This document shows, in pieces, positions 7,691 through 16,038 of a DNA stretch of 64,000 nt. Each line of letters begins with the position of its first letter. Position 1 is the first letter of the stretch. Both the position numbers and the translations under genes were made by a program. This stretch comes from Fibrobacter succinogenes (GTDB lineage Bacteria; Fibrobacterota; Fibrobacteria; Fibrobacterales; Fibrobacteraceae): contig CACWJY010000036.1 in NCBI GenBank assembly GCA_902761355.1, positions 1-64,000 of the forward strand. The letters run 5' to 3'. The notes below the pieces were generated by a model that saw only the letters and a program-made list of their open reading frames with translations, was not told the origin of the DNA and did not search any database.

Positions 7691-8494
7691 ATGTTTACGA
7701 ACTACATAAAAAAAATGCTCGACACCTTAGCCTTGGGTCTAACCAGCAAGGCTAGCAACTCTAATAACTCCCCCAAAGTGGGCTTTACACTTATCGAACT
7801 GATGGTGGTAATCGTCATCATCAACCTGCTTTCTGGTGTAGCCATACCAAAACTAACCGACATGATCGAAAGAACACGTCAAAGACTTGATGTGATGAAG
7901 TTGTATTATTTGCGCGACGCACTGAATAGAGCCCTTTACGAAAGCGAATACGATAATATCAACGAAGGAACCTATGGTTCGTGCGGAACCGTAACCAAAG
8001 CAAAGCTAGACACGGCGCTAAAATACGGCATGGCACTGTTCATTATTCAACGCAGTAGCTATATGCCCGCAAACTACCAAGGAGTGCACAGTTCCGCAAA
8101 AACAAACAATATGTGCGGCTTGATGTTTTCAGGGGGTTTTTGGAGCGACGCCTTGAAAGACGCCGGATTCGGAGCCGTCGCAGACATCATTCAAGACAGA
8201 GCCAACGGCGATAAAATCAATAAAAATTCAAAGACATATACCGCGACAAAGAACGACATGAACAATTCCTGGTGGAGAACATACCCCACACAACCTATAT
8301 TTATCAGCAACTACCTTAAAAACGACCCCACACAGGTTACTGCATCAAATGCATCTATTGTTTTATACGTCAAGTGGACCGGAGGAAACGCACAAAGCAA
8401 ATCTCTTGAGGTCTATTTTGGAACTGACAGCAAAAACGGGAAAGGGCTCGTCAGCAAACAAGGAATCTGTTTCTCCACTCAGCCCTGTAAATAA
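7691..8494 (+). CDS. Prepilin-like protein with a long leader (paralog 1)
   Basis: A 267-residue secreted protein with a type IV prepilin signal: a 31-residue leader ending VG, then FTLIELMVVIVI with Glu5, and a hydrophobic helix. The leader is far longer than the usual 6-25 residues. The body is larger than a standard pilin and has a conserved core (MKLYYLRDALNRALYE, SWWRTYPTQPIFIS) shared with the next gene. It ends in a Cys-bounded loop (GICFSTQPCK) resembling the C-terminal disulfide loop of pilins. AAGGAG 7 nt upstream fixes the start. It may be a minor pilin or a type II secretion pseudopilin. No assembly ATPase or prepilin peptidase gene is nearby. Confidence 0.82.
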   Translation: MFTNYIKKMLDTLALGLTSKASNSNNSPKVGFTLIELMVVIVIINLLSGVAIPKLTDMIERTRQRLDVMKLYYLRDALNRALYESEYDNINEGTYGSCGTVTKAKLDTALKYGMALFIIQRSSYMPANYQGVHSSAKTNNMCGLMFSGGFWSDALKDAGFGAVADIIQDRANGDKINKNSKTYTATKNDMNNSWWRTYPTQPIFISNYLKNDPTQVTASNASIVLYVKWTGGNAQSKSLEVYFGTDSKNGKGLVSKQGICFSTQPCK

Positions 8495-8536
8495 AAATTT
8501 TATATTTATAGCATTGCCTTAAGAAGGGGTAATCTT

Positions 8537-9328
8537 ATGCCGACTCAAATTTTAAAACAAACACCCCAAAACCGCTGGAAGAGCGGTTTTACCATTATCG
8601 AACTGATGGTGGTCATTATTATCATAAACCTGCTTTCGGGCGTGGCCGTGCCAAAACTCACGGACTATATCGAAAAAACAAGGCAAAAAATTGATCTTAT
8701 GAAACTTTATTACTTGCGAGACGCCTTAAACAGAGCTTTATACGAAGATGACGCTTCCCGTATAGACGAATCGACAACTTGCAGTGGCAGAAAAAACAAC
8801 AAGGACAACTTAGCCAAATGGTTGGCCAGCGAAGAAGGCGTGACATTGTTCATTATCGAGCTACACGACGTACTCCCAGCCAATTACCAACCCGACAACA
8901 AAAACAGAATCTCAGACAACCAAAACATGTGCGGAGTCCTTACAAGCGAAGGATTTTGGAATGACGCTCTTAGAGATGCCGGTTTCGGCGCCGTCGCCAA
9001 CATTCTCATAGACAGACAAACAGGCAAGTATACAAACAATAAAGGTTATACCGCATACAAAGTAAAAATCAACAACCAAGATTGGTGGAGAACTTTCCCA
9101 ACGCAGCCTCTTTTTATCAGTAGGGCACTAAACGGAGACCCAAACGCAGCCAAAACCGGTGTCGGCGGGCAAAACAGATACAACTTTAAAATTAAGTGGA
9201 CTGACAGAAACGAAAAAAGTCATTCTCTTGAAGTTTTCGTACAGAGTGCCCAAGGCTCTGATAAAGGAAAGCCGTTCACGACCCGTCAAGGCACCTGTTT
9301 CTCTACTGAAGCTAGCCTCTGCAATTAA
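8537..9328 (+). CDS. Prepilin-like protein (paralog 2)
   Basis: A 263-residue paralog of the preceding gene, 42 nt downstream. It has a 17-residue leader ending SG, then FTIIELMVVIIII with Glu5. The shared core reads MKLYYLRDALNRALYED, a GFWNDALRDAGFGAVANI segment and DWWRTFPTQPLFIS. It ends GTCFSTEASLCN, again with a Cys pair. The spacer carries TATATTTA and a purine-rich site (AAGAAGGGG) before the ATG. The two genes look like an ancient tandem duplication and are probably cotranscribed up to the terminator at 9362. Products are expected in the inner membrane until processed and assembled into a fibre. The receptor or substrate cannot be predicted. Confidence 0.82.
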   Translation: MPTQILKQTPQNRWKSGFTIIELMVVIIIINLLSGVAVPKLTDYIEKTRQKIDLMKLYYLRDALNRALYEDDASRIDESTTCSGRKNNKDNLAKWLASEEGVTLFIIELHDVLPANYQPDNKNRISDNQNMCGVLTSEGFWNDALRDAGFGAVANILIDRQTGKYTNNKGYTAYKVKINNQDWWRTFPTQPLFISRALNGDPNAAKTGVGGQNRYNFKIKWTDRNEKSHSLEVFVQSAQGSDKGKPFTTRQGTCFSTEASLCN

Positions 9329-9361
9329 TAGTTTTCTACCAACACCCCATTCCCCCCTCCC

Positions 9362-9400
9362 AGCCGCCCCAGTCCAAAAACGGGCGGCCTTTCTTTTTAC
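9362..9400 (+). terminator. Rho-independent terminator after the pseudopilin pair
   Basis: Stem GCCGCCC / GGGCGGC with an A-rich 12-nt loop, followed by TTTCTTTTT. Confidence 0.85.
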
Positions 9401-9415
9401 TACTTTATACTCACT

Positions 9416-9772
9416 ATGAGTGAAAATTGTCTTTTCTGCAAAATCATCAAGGGTGAAATCCCTTCCAAGAAAATCTACGAAGATGACGACGTGTTCGCCT
9501 TCTACGACATCGCCCCGCAGGCTCCGGTACACTTTTTGGTCGTGCCCAAGCGCCATATTTCGACCATCATGGACATGCAGCCGACCGACTGCGAACTGGT
9601 AGGCAAGATGCTTTACCGCGCACAAATTATCGCCAAGGAACTCGGCATCGAAGAATCGGGCGCACGCTTCGTATTCAACTGCAAGGCCGACGCAGGCCAG
9701 ACGGTGTTCCACATTCACCTGCACGTGCTCGGCGGCCAGGTCATGGGCTGGCCCCCGTTCCCGGCTAAATAG
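9416..9772 (+). CDS. HIT-family purine nucleoside phosphoramidase (HinT-like)
   Basis: A 118-residue histidine-triad protein. The HxHxHxx signature is HIHLHVL with His99, His101 and His103. The N-terminus CLFCKIIKGEIPSKKIYEDD is the classical HinT start, and HFLVVPKRHIST follows. HinT enzymes hydrolyse adenosine 5'-phosphoramidates and lysyl-AMP. Length is normal for the family. It is a single gene between a terminator and a tRNA. The ATG at 9416 begins MSENCLFC as expected. Confidence 0.95.
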   Translation: MSENCLFCKIIKGEIPSKKIYEDDDVFAFYDIAPQAPVHFLVVPKRHISTIMDMQPTDCELVGKMLYRAQIIAKELGIEESGARFVFNCKADAGQTVFHIHLHVLGGQVMGWPPFPAK

Positions 9773-9835
9773 GCAAAAAAGCGCACTTTAAGCACAAATT
9801 GCACTAAAAATTTTGTATATTTGTGCAACGCCCGA

Positions 9836-9918
<83 letters not shown>

Positions 9919-9943
9919 TTAACGGCAACCAAGGGAGCTCCCA

Positions 9944-10372
9944 ATGATTGAATTTTACCCGAACAGCATCTACTACCCTCGCGAAGCAGTCGAAGAAAAG
10001 CTCGCCAAGGGCGAACTCGCCAGGACCGAGAAGCACCTGATGGGCTGGACGGAGCGCCATCGTGGCGAAATTTGGGACTGTGCCCGCGACGACTCGGACA
10101 ATCCTTCTGACGAAATCCTGCTCGATAACCTGCGCGCCCTGCTGCTTTGCAAGGGGTCGTTGCAGCCTGCCGCCGAAATGGGCGACATGATCAAGGAAAT
10201 CAAGAAAGAAGAATGGTACCGCAACGAATCGCACCACGAAGACCCCGAAGAGGTGGCCGACGAATGGCGTACCAAGTACCTGGTCAAGTGGCGCGAAGCC
10301 CGCATGTTCGAAGCTTTTATACTGATTGAAAAGCGTACCGAACAGCTGCTGGCTATTTTAAAGAACAAGTAG
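9944..10372 (+). CDS. Conserved-looking hypothetical protein, soluble, charged
   Basis: A 142-residue protein with no signal peptide or membrane segment. It is rich in Glu, Lys, Trp and Arg and probably all-helical, with segments such as REAVEEKLAKGELARTEKHL and YLVKWREARMFEAFILIEKR. I recognise no family. AAGGGAG lies 7 nt before the ATG. It begins 25 nt after tRNA-Leu and its last 20 nt overlap the end of the convergent gene on the other strand. Codon use resembles its neighbours, so it is very likely a real gene. Confidence 0.7.
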   Translation: MIEFYPNSIYYPREAVEEKLAKGELARTEKHLMGWTERHRGEIWDCARDDSDNPSDEILLDNLRALLLCKGSLQPAAEMGDMIKEIKKEEWYRNESHHEDPEEVADEWRTKYLVKWREARMFEAFILIEKRTEQLLAILKNK

Positions 10373-10868
10373 ATTTCCACGCAATAGGCACCCAGGCAAC
10401 AAGCTTGCCTTGAGCGCTGTGGGTATAACGCCAATAGGTCTGGATTTGCGAAAGCACCAGGCCTTTAAAATTTTCGTCATCGGTATTGCTGAACAAAATT
10501 TCGGGAGCAAAGTATCCAAGCGAATCAAGAGTAAGCTTGATTCCCATCAGCACATCGGCTTCTTTGGGGTTTGCTTTACAATTCGCCCGTTTGTTCTTAA
10601 AATGGGCCGCCGACGCAAAATGCAGCCCGGCTGCGCGCCCCTGCAAATAGCGTTCAAACTGAAAAAGGTCACGACCGGCAGAATTGTCGAGCACGTAGAT
10701 ATCGTCGAGCGAAGGCATCACGACACGGCCGGTAAAGCCGATTGTCAGTTCCGGCACCGGAGCAGGTTCTATCGAGACCACAGGCTGATACAGGTGCACT
10801 TGCGACAACACGAACAGCATCGCAGCAAAGGCAAGTATCAAGAAAATTATCGGCAAGTCTCGCATCAT
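10353..10868 (-). CDS. Membrane-anchored protein with a TonB-C-like end, unknown function
   Basis: A 171-residue protein with one N-terminal membrane anchor (residues 5-24) and a periplasmic region. The C-terminal segment (ENFKGLVLSQIQTYWRYT, then GKLVAWVPIAWK) resembles the TonB C-terminal or AgmX/PglI pattern of a helix, a W-x-F/Y strand and a closing strand. This is a weak inference by pattern. It is the last gene of the ftsX-envC-holB-recJ operon, overlapping recJ by 4 nt. The start is ATG at 10868 or the adjacent ATG at 10865. A scaffold role at the cell envelope is possible, but no function can be assigned. Confidence 0.65.
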   Translation of the reverse strand: MMRDLPIIFLILAFAAMLFVLSQVHLYQPVVSIEPAPVPELTIGFTGRVVMPSLDDIYVLDNSAGRDLFQFERYLQGRAAGLHFASAAHFKNKRANCKANPKEADVLMGIKLTLDSLGYFAPEILFSNTDDENFKGLVLSQIQTYWRYTHSAQGKLVAWVPIAWKSTCSLK

Positions 10869-12652
10869 TCCCCCGTGTACGGTTCTATGGCCTTAATGCA
10901 AAGCTGCAACGACTTTTTGTCGTTAAAGTAATTCCACGTGGGCTCAAATATTACAGATACCGGCTTATTCAGCAGACTCTTGTACTTGCGGAGTCCAAAG
11001 CCGATTGCCGGAAAGACGCGGCTCCCCGCCTGCGAAATATCCATCTGCAGGTGCCCGCCACGCAGTTCACGCAAACGGTGTACTTTTACGTTGTCTGCAC
11101 GGAACACCGGATACGGGAAGTTGCCGCTAAAGGGTTCAAGCAAGTCCAAGAAATCCAAAATCGGGGTCCAGTTGCCCTTGCCCAGAGTTTCTCCGCGACT
11201 CGTGGGAACCTTCATGTACTGATCCGGTTCGACAAGCAGTTCGTTAAGCGAAACCACAATGTCATAATCACAATGTTCCGATTCCACTTGTTCTGTAGCG
11301 CCGGTATAGCCCTGACTTTCTGCAGAGGCCGCAAGGCGTTCACGGAGTTCGTCTATACGGTTTTCGGGGAGCGAAAAACCGGCCGCATTGGCATGACCAC
11401 CCCAGCGGTCAAAAAGTTCCCTAGAATCAAAAAGAGCCTTGTGCCAGTTAAAGCCCGGGACCGAGCGCGCACTCGCATGAGCCATGCCGTCACTTACAGA
11501 AAGAACGGCCGTCGGGCGGTGGAATTCCTGAGCAAGTTTTGCGGCAACGATTCCGATAACGCCCACATGCCAGCTGTCCCCCGCCACCACGATAACCGTG
11601 GGGAGAGTTTCACCATACATCGCCTTGACCTGGGCGAGCGCCATGTCAGTAATTTCGGCTTCTTTCTGCTTGCGTTTGCTGTTCCATTCGCGGAGTTCAG
11701 CCATAAGGGCATTCGCGGTCGCCATGTTCGGACTCAGCAAAAGCTTGAGCGCCGGGTCGGGACGTTCCATACGACCGGGCGCGTTCAGAAGCGGGGCGAA
11801 CTTATACATGACATCGATTCCACCCACGCTGCCACGCGACTTCATCAAGTCGCCATACATCTCTTGGAGACCGGGCCAGCAGCTACATTCTATCGACTTG
11901 AGGCCGGTCTTGGTAAAGGCCCTATTTTCGGGCGTCATCTGCACCAGGTCAGCAAGGGTGCCAAGCGCAACCAAGTCAAGATACTTTGTCGGTTCGGGCA
12001 TCGAAAGCCGCGAATATAGGGCACACACAAACTTGTACGAGACACCTACGCCGCAAAGTTCCGGATTGGGGTAAGTGTCACCTTCCTGATGCGGATCCAA
12101 GAGAACATCGCAATCCGGGAGTCCATCGCCCGAAGGCTGATGGTGGTCAATCACGAGTACCGACATGCCCAGTTTTTTGGCGAGCGCAATTTCTGCATTT
12201 GCGGTAATGCCCGTATCGACCGTGATTACGTAACGGGCCCCCGCCTGGTACATTTCTTCTACGGCGGAAGAAGACAAACCGTAGCCGTCTCCAAAACGGT
12301 TCGGGAGTCTCCAATCACTCTGCATTCCAAGTTCGGCAAGAGCGCGCGTCATGAGCGTCACGGCGGTCATGCCGTCTAGATCGTAGTCACCAAAGACAAA
12401 AACCTTTTCGCCTTTTTCGCGAATATCCAGCAGCCAATTGACCGCAGCATCCATCCCCTTAATCAGGAACGGATCCAGCACATCCCCCGCATTGCCACAG
12501 AGCATACGGTGGGCATCTGCCATGGTACGGATTCCACGCGATACGAGCAGACGTGCCACAACATGAGGAATGCGCAGGCTCTGCGCTATCGAAGACGCCA
12601 AGCAGTCATCGTTACGCAAATCCATCATTCCATCTGTCTTAATCGAGGGCAT
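10865..12652 (-). CDS. recJ: Single-stranded-DNA-specific exonuclease RecJ
   Basis: A 595-residue DHH-family exonuclease that degrades ssDNA 5' to 3' in recombination and repair. Catalytic motifs are present: FGDYDLDGMTAV (metal site), VDTGITANAEI, VIDHHQPSGDGLPDCD (the DHH motif) and GVGVSYKFVCAL. The DHHA1 domain has GGHANAAGFSL, and a C-terminal OB-like domain follows. Length is normal for RecJ. It overlaps holB by 1 nt and the next gene by 4 nt, so translational coupling is likely. Confidence 0.96.
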   Translation of the reverse strand: MPSIKTDGMMDLRNDDCLASSIAQSLRIPHVVARLLVSRGIRTMADAHRMLCGNAGDVLDPFLIKGMDAAVNWLLDIREKGEKVFVFGDYDLDGMTAVTLMTRALAELGMQSDWRLPNRFGDGYGLSSSAVEEMYQAGARYVITVDTGITANAEIALAKKLGMSVLVIDHHQPSGDGLPDCDVLLDPHQEGDTYPNPELCGVGVSYKFVCALYSRLSMPEPTKYLDLVALGTLADLVQMTPENRAFTKTGLKSIECSCWPGLQEMYGDLMKSRGSVGGIDVMYKFAPLLNAPGRMERPDPALKLLLSPNMATANALMAELREWNSKRKQKEAEITDMALAQVKAMYGETLPTVIVVAGDSWHVGVIGIVAAKLAQEFHRPTAVLSVSDGMAHASARSVPGFNWHKALFDSRELFDRWGGHANAAGFSLPENRIDELRERLAASAESQGYTGATEQVESEHCDYDIVVSLNELLVEPDQYMKVPTSRGETLGKGNWTPILDFLDLLEPFSGNFPYPVFRADNVKVHRLRELRGGHLQMDISQAGSRVFPAIGFGLRKYKSLLNKPVSVIFEPTWNYFNDKKSLQLCIKAIEPYTGE

Positions 12653-13776
12653 TACTTATAACCCTCGAAAAGTTTTAGGGACAAGTTCTGTAGGCACATC
12701 GAGGCCGAGACGCGACGCGATTCGATACGCGACATAGTCTCTTGAACCGTAACCAAAGCAAGTTCCAAAGCTGTCGCATCGATGCGCGGGAATTTTGAAA
12801 TTCCTACTGCATTGGCAGTCTCGGGCATACGCAACGAAGACCCCGCCTGCAACCGCAGCAAGTCAGCCAACAAGAAAGACAGCACTTCTAAGAAGCGGTT
12901 TGCCTCGTAGGCATCCTCCAGGCCGCAATCTTTCAGTTGCAAAAAGAGCCCGGTATAATCGGCACGCAAAGACTTCTGCACAAAATCAACCGCAAGGCCA
13001 CACCAGCTACCGCCATGTTCTGCATAATACAGAGCCTTGCCAGGAGAACCGACCGCAAGTCCAATAACGTCTTGCGTCAAAGAAGATTCATCAAAATCCT
13101 CACCGGCCATATTCAATACCTCGGTGCGGACTTCATCATCGGTCAAAGGCAACAAGTGGAGCGCCAAACAACGCGAACGGATGGTCTGAAGCATCTTTTC
13201 GCGCGAAGAGGTCGTCAAAATAAAGTAGGTATCCGGGGGAACGTCTTCTAGTGTTTTCAGGAACGCATTCGAGGCCGATTCGTTCATGCGGTCCGCCTCG
13301 GCAATAATCACCGTGCGAACGCGGTCCCCCTTCATCGCAAAACTTGCCGTCATCGAACGAATCAGGTCCACCGAGATAATGGCCCCCGTCGAAAAGACAT
13401 CTACGCGATAGGGATTCTTTTGGATTTCTTCGATATAGGCTTTCTTAAAATCTTCAATCGTTTTTGCCGTGCTCCCCGCAGAAACATCATCCGAGCTGCG
13501 GGCATGCGCTTCTTTGGTTTCGAGCGGTACGACCCAATTTTCGGTAGCACCGCTGTCATCAGCCATGCGGCAACCAAAACAGTGACCACAGGGACGCATG
13601 TTAGGATCAGTGCATTGAAGGGCTCGTGCAATTTCCATGGCCAGACGCTTTTTGCCAATACCGGCAGGACCGTCAATCAGAATCGACTGCGGAAAACGGT
13701 TCTCGCGGAGTGCCGACATCAAACGGATGCGGGCGCGTTCCTGAGAGGCGGGACCATGTAACGTATATTCTATCAT
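12652..13776 (-). CDS. holB: DNA polymerase III delta' subunit
   Basis: A 374-residue AAA+ clamp-loader subunit. It has the P-loop GPAGIGKKRLAMEIARAL, a Cys cluster typical of delta'/DnaX (PCGHCFGCR), the segment ADRMNESASNAFLKTLEDVP (sensor 1 region) and LTTSSREKMLQTIRSRC with the SRC motif. Delta' loads the beta clamp with DnaX and delta. I chose the ATG at 13776, which overlaps the envC stop by 4 nt (ATGA); an in-frame GTG 15 nt upstream is less likely. Its place between cell-division and repair genes is one operon by spacing. Confidence 0.92.
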   Translation of the reverse strand: MIEYTLHGPASQERARIRLMSALRENRFPQSILIDGPAGIGKKRLAMEIARALQCTDPNMRPCGHCFGCRMADDSGATENWVVPLETKEAHARSSDDVSAGSTAKTIEDFKKAYIEEIQKNPYRVDVFSTGAIISVDLIRSMTASFAMKGDRVRTVIIAEADRMNESASNAFLKTLEDVPPDTYFILTTSSREKMLQTIRSRCLALHLLPLTDDEVRTEVLNMAGEDFDESSLTQDVIGLAVGSPGKALYYAEHGGSWCGLAVDFVQKSLRADYTGLFLQLKDCGLEDAYEANRFLEVLSFLLADLLRLQAGSSLRMPETANAVGISKFPRIDATALELALVTVQETMSRIESRRVSASMCLQNLSLKLFEGYK

Positions 13777-15104
13777 TTCGTCTTCAACCACTGCAAGGGA
13801 TCCACGGTTTGTGTACCCTCGCTCACCTGGAAGTACAATTTAATTCCATTTAACGAAGCGACATCGCCCACTTCGCCGATTTCTTCACAATTTCGCACCT
13901 CTTTTCCCTCTTGCACGCGAATAGACCTAAGGTGGCCGTACACAGAATAAGTTCCTCCGGCATGTTCAATAATCACCGAGGGTCCACGGCCGTCAATTTC
14001 GGCAACCATCACCACCGTTCCGGCAGCGGCAGCACGGACTGCATCGCCACGCTTTCCGCGGATTTCAATACCCAGATTACGCGTCATAATATGCAACACC
14101 GGGTGTTCCTGCAATCCGTAATTGCTGATAATTTCACCCTTCATCGGCGTACACTTGGGTCCCTTAACAGATTCCGCCACAGTAACCTTGGGCTTTTCAA
14201 CCTTCTTAGGCTCTGGCTTAGAATCCTTCTTTTTATCCTTCTTGGACTTTTCAGCCTTTTCGCGAGCCTTGCGAGCTGCCTCTTCCTTTTTTGCCTGTTC
14301 GATTTCTTTTTTGCGACGCTCCTCAAGTTTCTTGATAAGCGCAAGCATCGTCTTCTGGTTTTGTTCAAATTCCTTTAGGGCACGCCGCTGCATGTTCTGG
14401 TCATGTTTTAAGGACAGCAGCATTTTTTCTTGACCGTTCATCTGCGAAACCAGCCCCTTTTCTTCGGCAGCCTTCTTGGAACGCATCTGCTTAAGATCGG
14501 AAAGGTGCGCCGATTCCATCTGCTTCTTTTCGTCGCGTTCCTGCACTAGCTGTTGCAGCATCTCGACTTCTTGGTGGTCCTGATTCAGCACATGATGCAC
14601 CCAATAAACCTGACGGTCAGGGTTGCCATCTTGCGTGAGCAAACTGTACAGCACACGGGCTTCGCTATAGCGACCGCTTACATACAACGTTCTAATTCGC
14701 TTTTTCATAGCCTCCTTGCGGACAGCTATTTTTGCATCCAAAGAATCGATATCAGCCGAAAGTTGGACAATCGCCCGTTCCAACATAATCTCGCTCTTTG
14801 AAAGTTCTGTAATGTAAGTGCGCGTCTGGTTCAGGTTCTGGTCCAAGATAGAAATGGTGTTTAAAACGCCCTTTTCTTCTGTTTCAAGCAGAGCCAACTC
14901 CTGGCGTTTTTTGGCAAGGTCCGACTCCAATTTTTTGAGGGCATTTTTCTGTTCGCTAATCTGCGCATCCGTTTTCTTGGTTACCGACTTAGAAACAGTC
15001 TTGGCAGAAGTTGCCTTTGCAGCCTTTTTTGCAGGAGCCTTGGCATAGGATTCCGAGAAAACGAAACCAAGCAACAGGCAAAAGAACAAGACCGAAAGCC
15101 GCAT
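13773..15104 (-). CDS. envC: EnvC-like murein hydrolase activator
   Basis: A 443-residue exported protein. A signal peptide (residues 1-22, ending SYA) is followed by a long coiled coil (about 45-270), a Lys/Glu/Pro-rich linker, and a C-terminal M23/LytM domain (about 320-440). The LytM domain is degenerate: the first metal-ligand position reads NLGIEIRG and the late motif is VYGHL without the HxH pair. EnvC proteins are catalytically dead and activate amidases when gated by FtsEX. The gene follows ftsX by 3 nt, which supports this. It overlaps holB by 4 nt. Confidence 0.9.
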   Translation of the reverse strand: MRLSVLFFCLLLGFVFSESYAKAPAKKAAKATSAKTVSKSVTKKTDAQISEQKNALKKLESDLAKKRQELALLETEEKGVLNTISILDQNLNQTRTYITELSKSEIMLERAIVQLSADIDSLDAKIAVRKEAMKKRIRTLYVSGRYSEARVLYSLLTQDGNPDRQVYWVHHVLNQDHQEVEMLQQLVQERDEKKQMESAHLSDLKQMRSKKAAEEKGLVSQMNGQEKMLLSLKHDQNMQRRALKEFEQNQKTMLALIKKLEERRKKEIEQAKKEEAARKAREKAEKSKKDKKKDSKPEPKKVEKPKVTVAESVKGPKCTPMKGEIISNYGLQEHPVLHIMTRNLGIEIRGKRGDAVRAAAAGTVVMVAEIDGRGPSVIIEHAGGTYSVYGHLRSIRVQEGKEVRNCEEIGEVGDVASLNGIKLYFQVSEGTQTVDPLQWLKTK

Positions 15105-15107
15105 GCA

Positions 15108-15995
15108 TCAATCCTGTTCATTGCGCTTGATCGAGAGGAATCCGCGCACCGTACGGAAACTAAAATACCCCGAGAGGAGTGTCACCAGGATAACGACAAT
15201 GACAAAGACAAAGCCCAGGCCCGAAATATTTGCAGCCACAATGGGGAATGCGCCCGCAACAGAACTAACAACGGTCGCAAGCAGAATTACGGCAAGGCCA
15301 GCTCCCACAAAGCCCTGAATCACCCCCTGCAGAACAAACGGGAACTCGATAAAGAAATGGCTACCACCGGCATACTTCATGTTTTCGACCAAAAGTCTAC
15401 GCGACAGCAGTGACAGTCTTACCGAGTTGCAGATAATCAACGACAGCGTGACAAGCAAAAGGACACTGATGCAGACGGGCCAGAAAAGCATCTTAAATTT
15501 CCAGGCGGCTATTTTTTCGACCCATTCTACGGGAGCCTGCACTTCTTCAAAAAAATCCTCGCGCGCAAGGGCAAGCTTGACCTCAGCCAAAGTCGCAGGA
15601 TCCTTGCTAAGTTCGTCGAGCGTTACGCGGAAAAACGGCGGAATCGGATTACCTTCAACCAGGTCCAGCATTTCACCCGAAAAATGCCTACGGAAATCAG
15701 CCAAGGCGGAATCCGCACTTATAAACTCCACCGAATCAACATGCTTGGTATGTTTGAGACGTTCCTGAATAACTTTCAGCGAATCTTCCCCGACCGATTC
15801 CGGCAAAAAAGCCTCGACCGTATAAAGGTTCTTTTCCATCGAAAGAACGCGCATTACACCGCAAAAGGCCGTAAACGAAGCCGAAAGCAACAGGGAACAA
15901 AGGAAAATAGTCACCAACGACGGCAAGATTACCGTGCGGTGCTGTTTCATTCCACGAAAAGATTCCGATACTAAATAGCCAAGTTGTCCGAACAC
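15108..15995 (-). CDS. ftsX: Cell division protein FtsX
   Basis: A 295-residue ABC-type permease component. It has the FtsX pattern: a cytoplasmic N-terminus with a first membrane helix (residues 23-45), a periplasmic domain (residues 46-165 with VDSVEFISADSALADFRRHF), then three helices near 170-195, 220-245 and 260-285. With the ATPase FtsE it transmits division state to EnvC, whose gene follows by 3 nt. The start is a GTG at 15995; the MFGQLGYLVSESFRGMK opening matches FtsX N-termini. No ftsE gene lies upstream, where the next gene is divergent, so FtsE must be encoded elsewhere. Confidence 0.92.
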   Translation of the reverse strand: MFGQLGYLVSESFRGMKQHRTVILPSLVTIFLCSLLLSASFTAFCGVMRVLSMEKNLYTVEAFLPESVGEDSLKVIQERLKHTKHVDSVEFISADSALADFRRHFSGEMLDLVEGNPIPPFFRVTLDELSKDPATLAEVKLALAREDFFEEVQAPVEWVEKIAAWKFKMLFWPVCISVLLLVTLSLIICNSVRLSLLSRRLLVENMKYAGGSHFFIEFPFVLQGVIQGFVGAGLAVILLATVVSSVAGAFPIVAANISGLGFVFVIVVILVTLLSGYFSFRTVRGFLSIKRNEQD

Positions 15996-16038
15996 GAGGT
16001 GAATTATAACTAAATTTTAGGTACTTCATAAGGCGACT

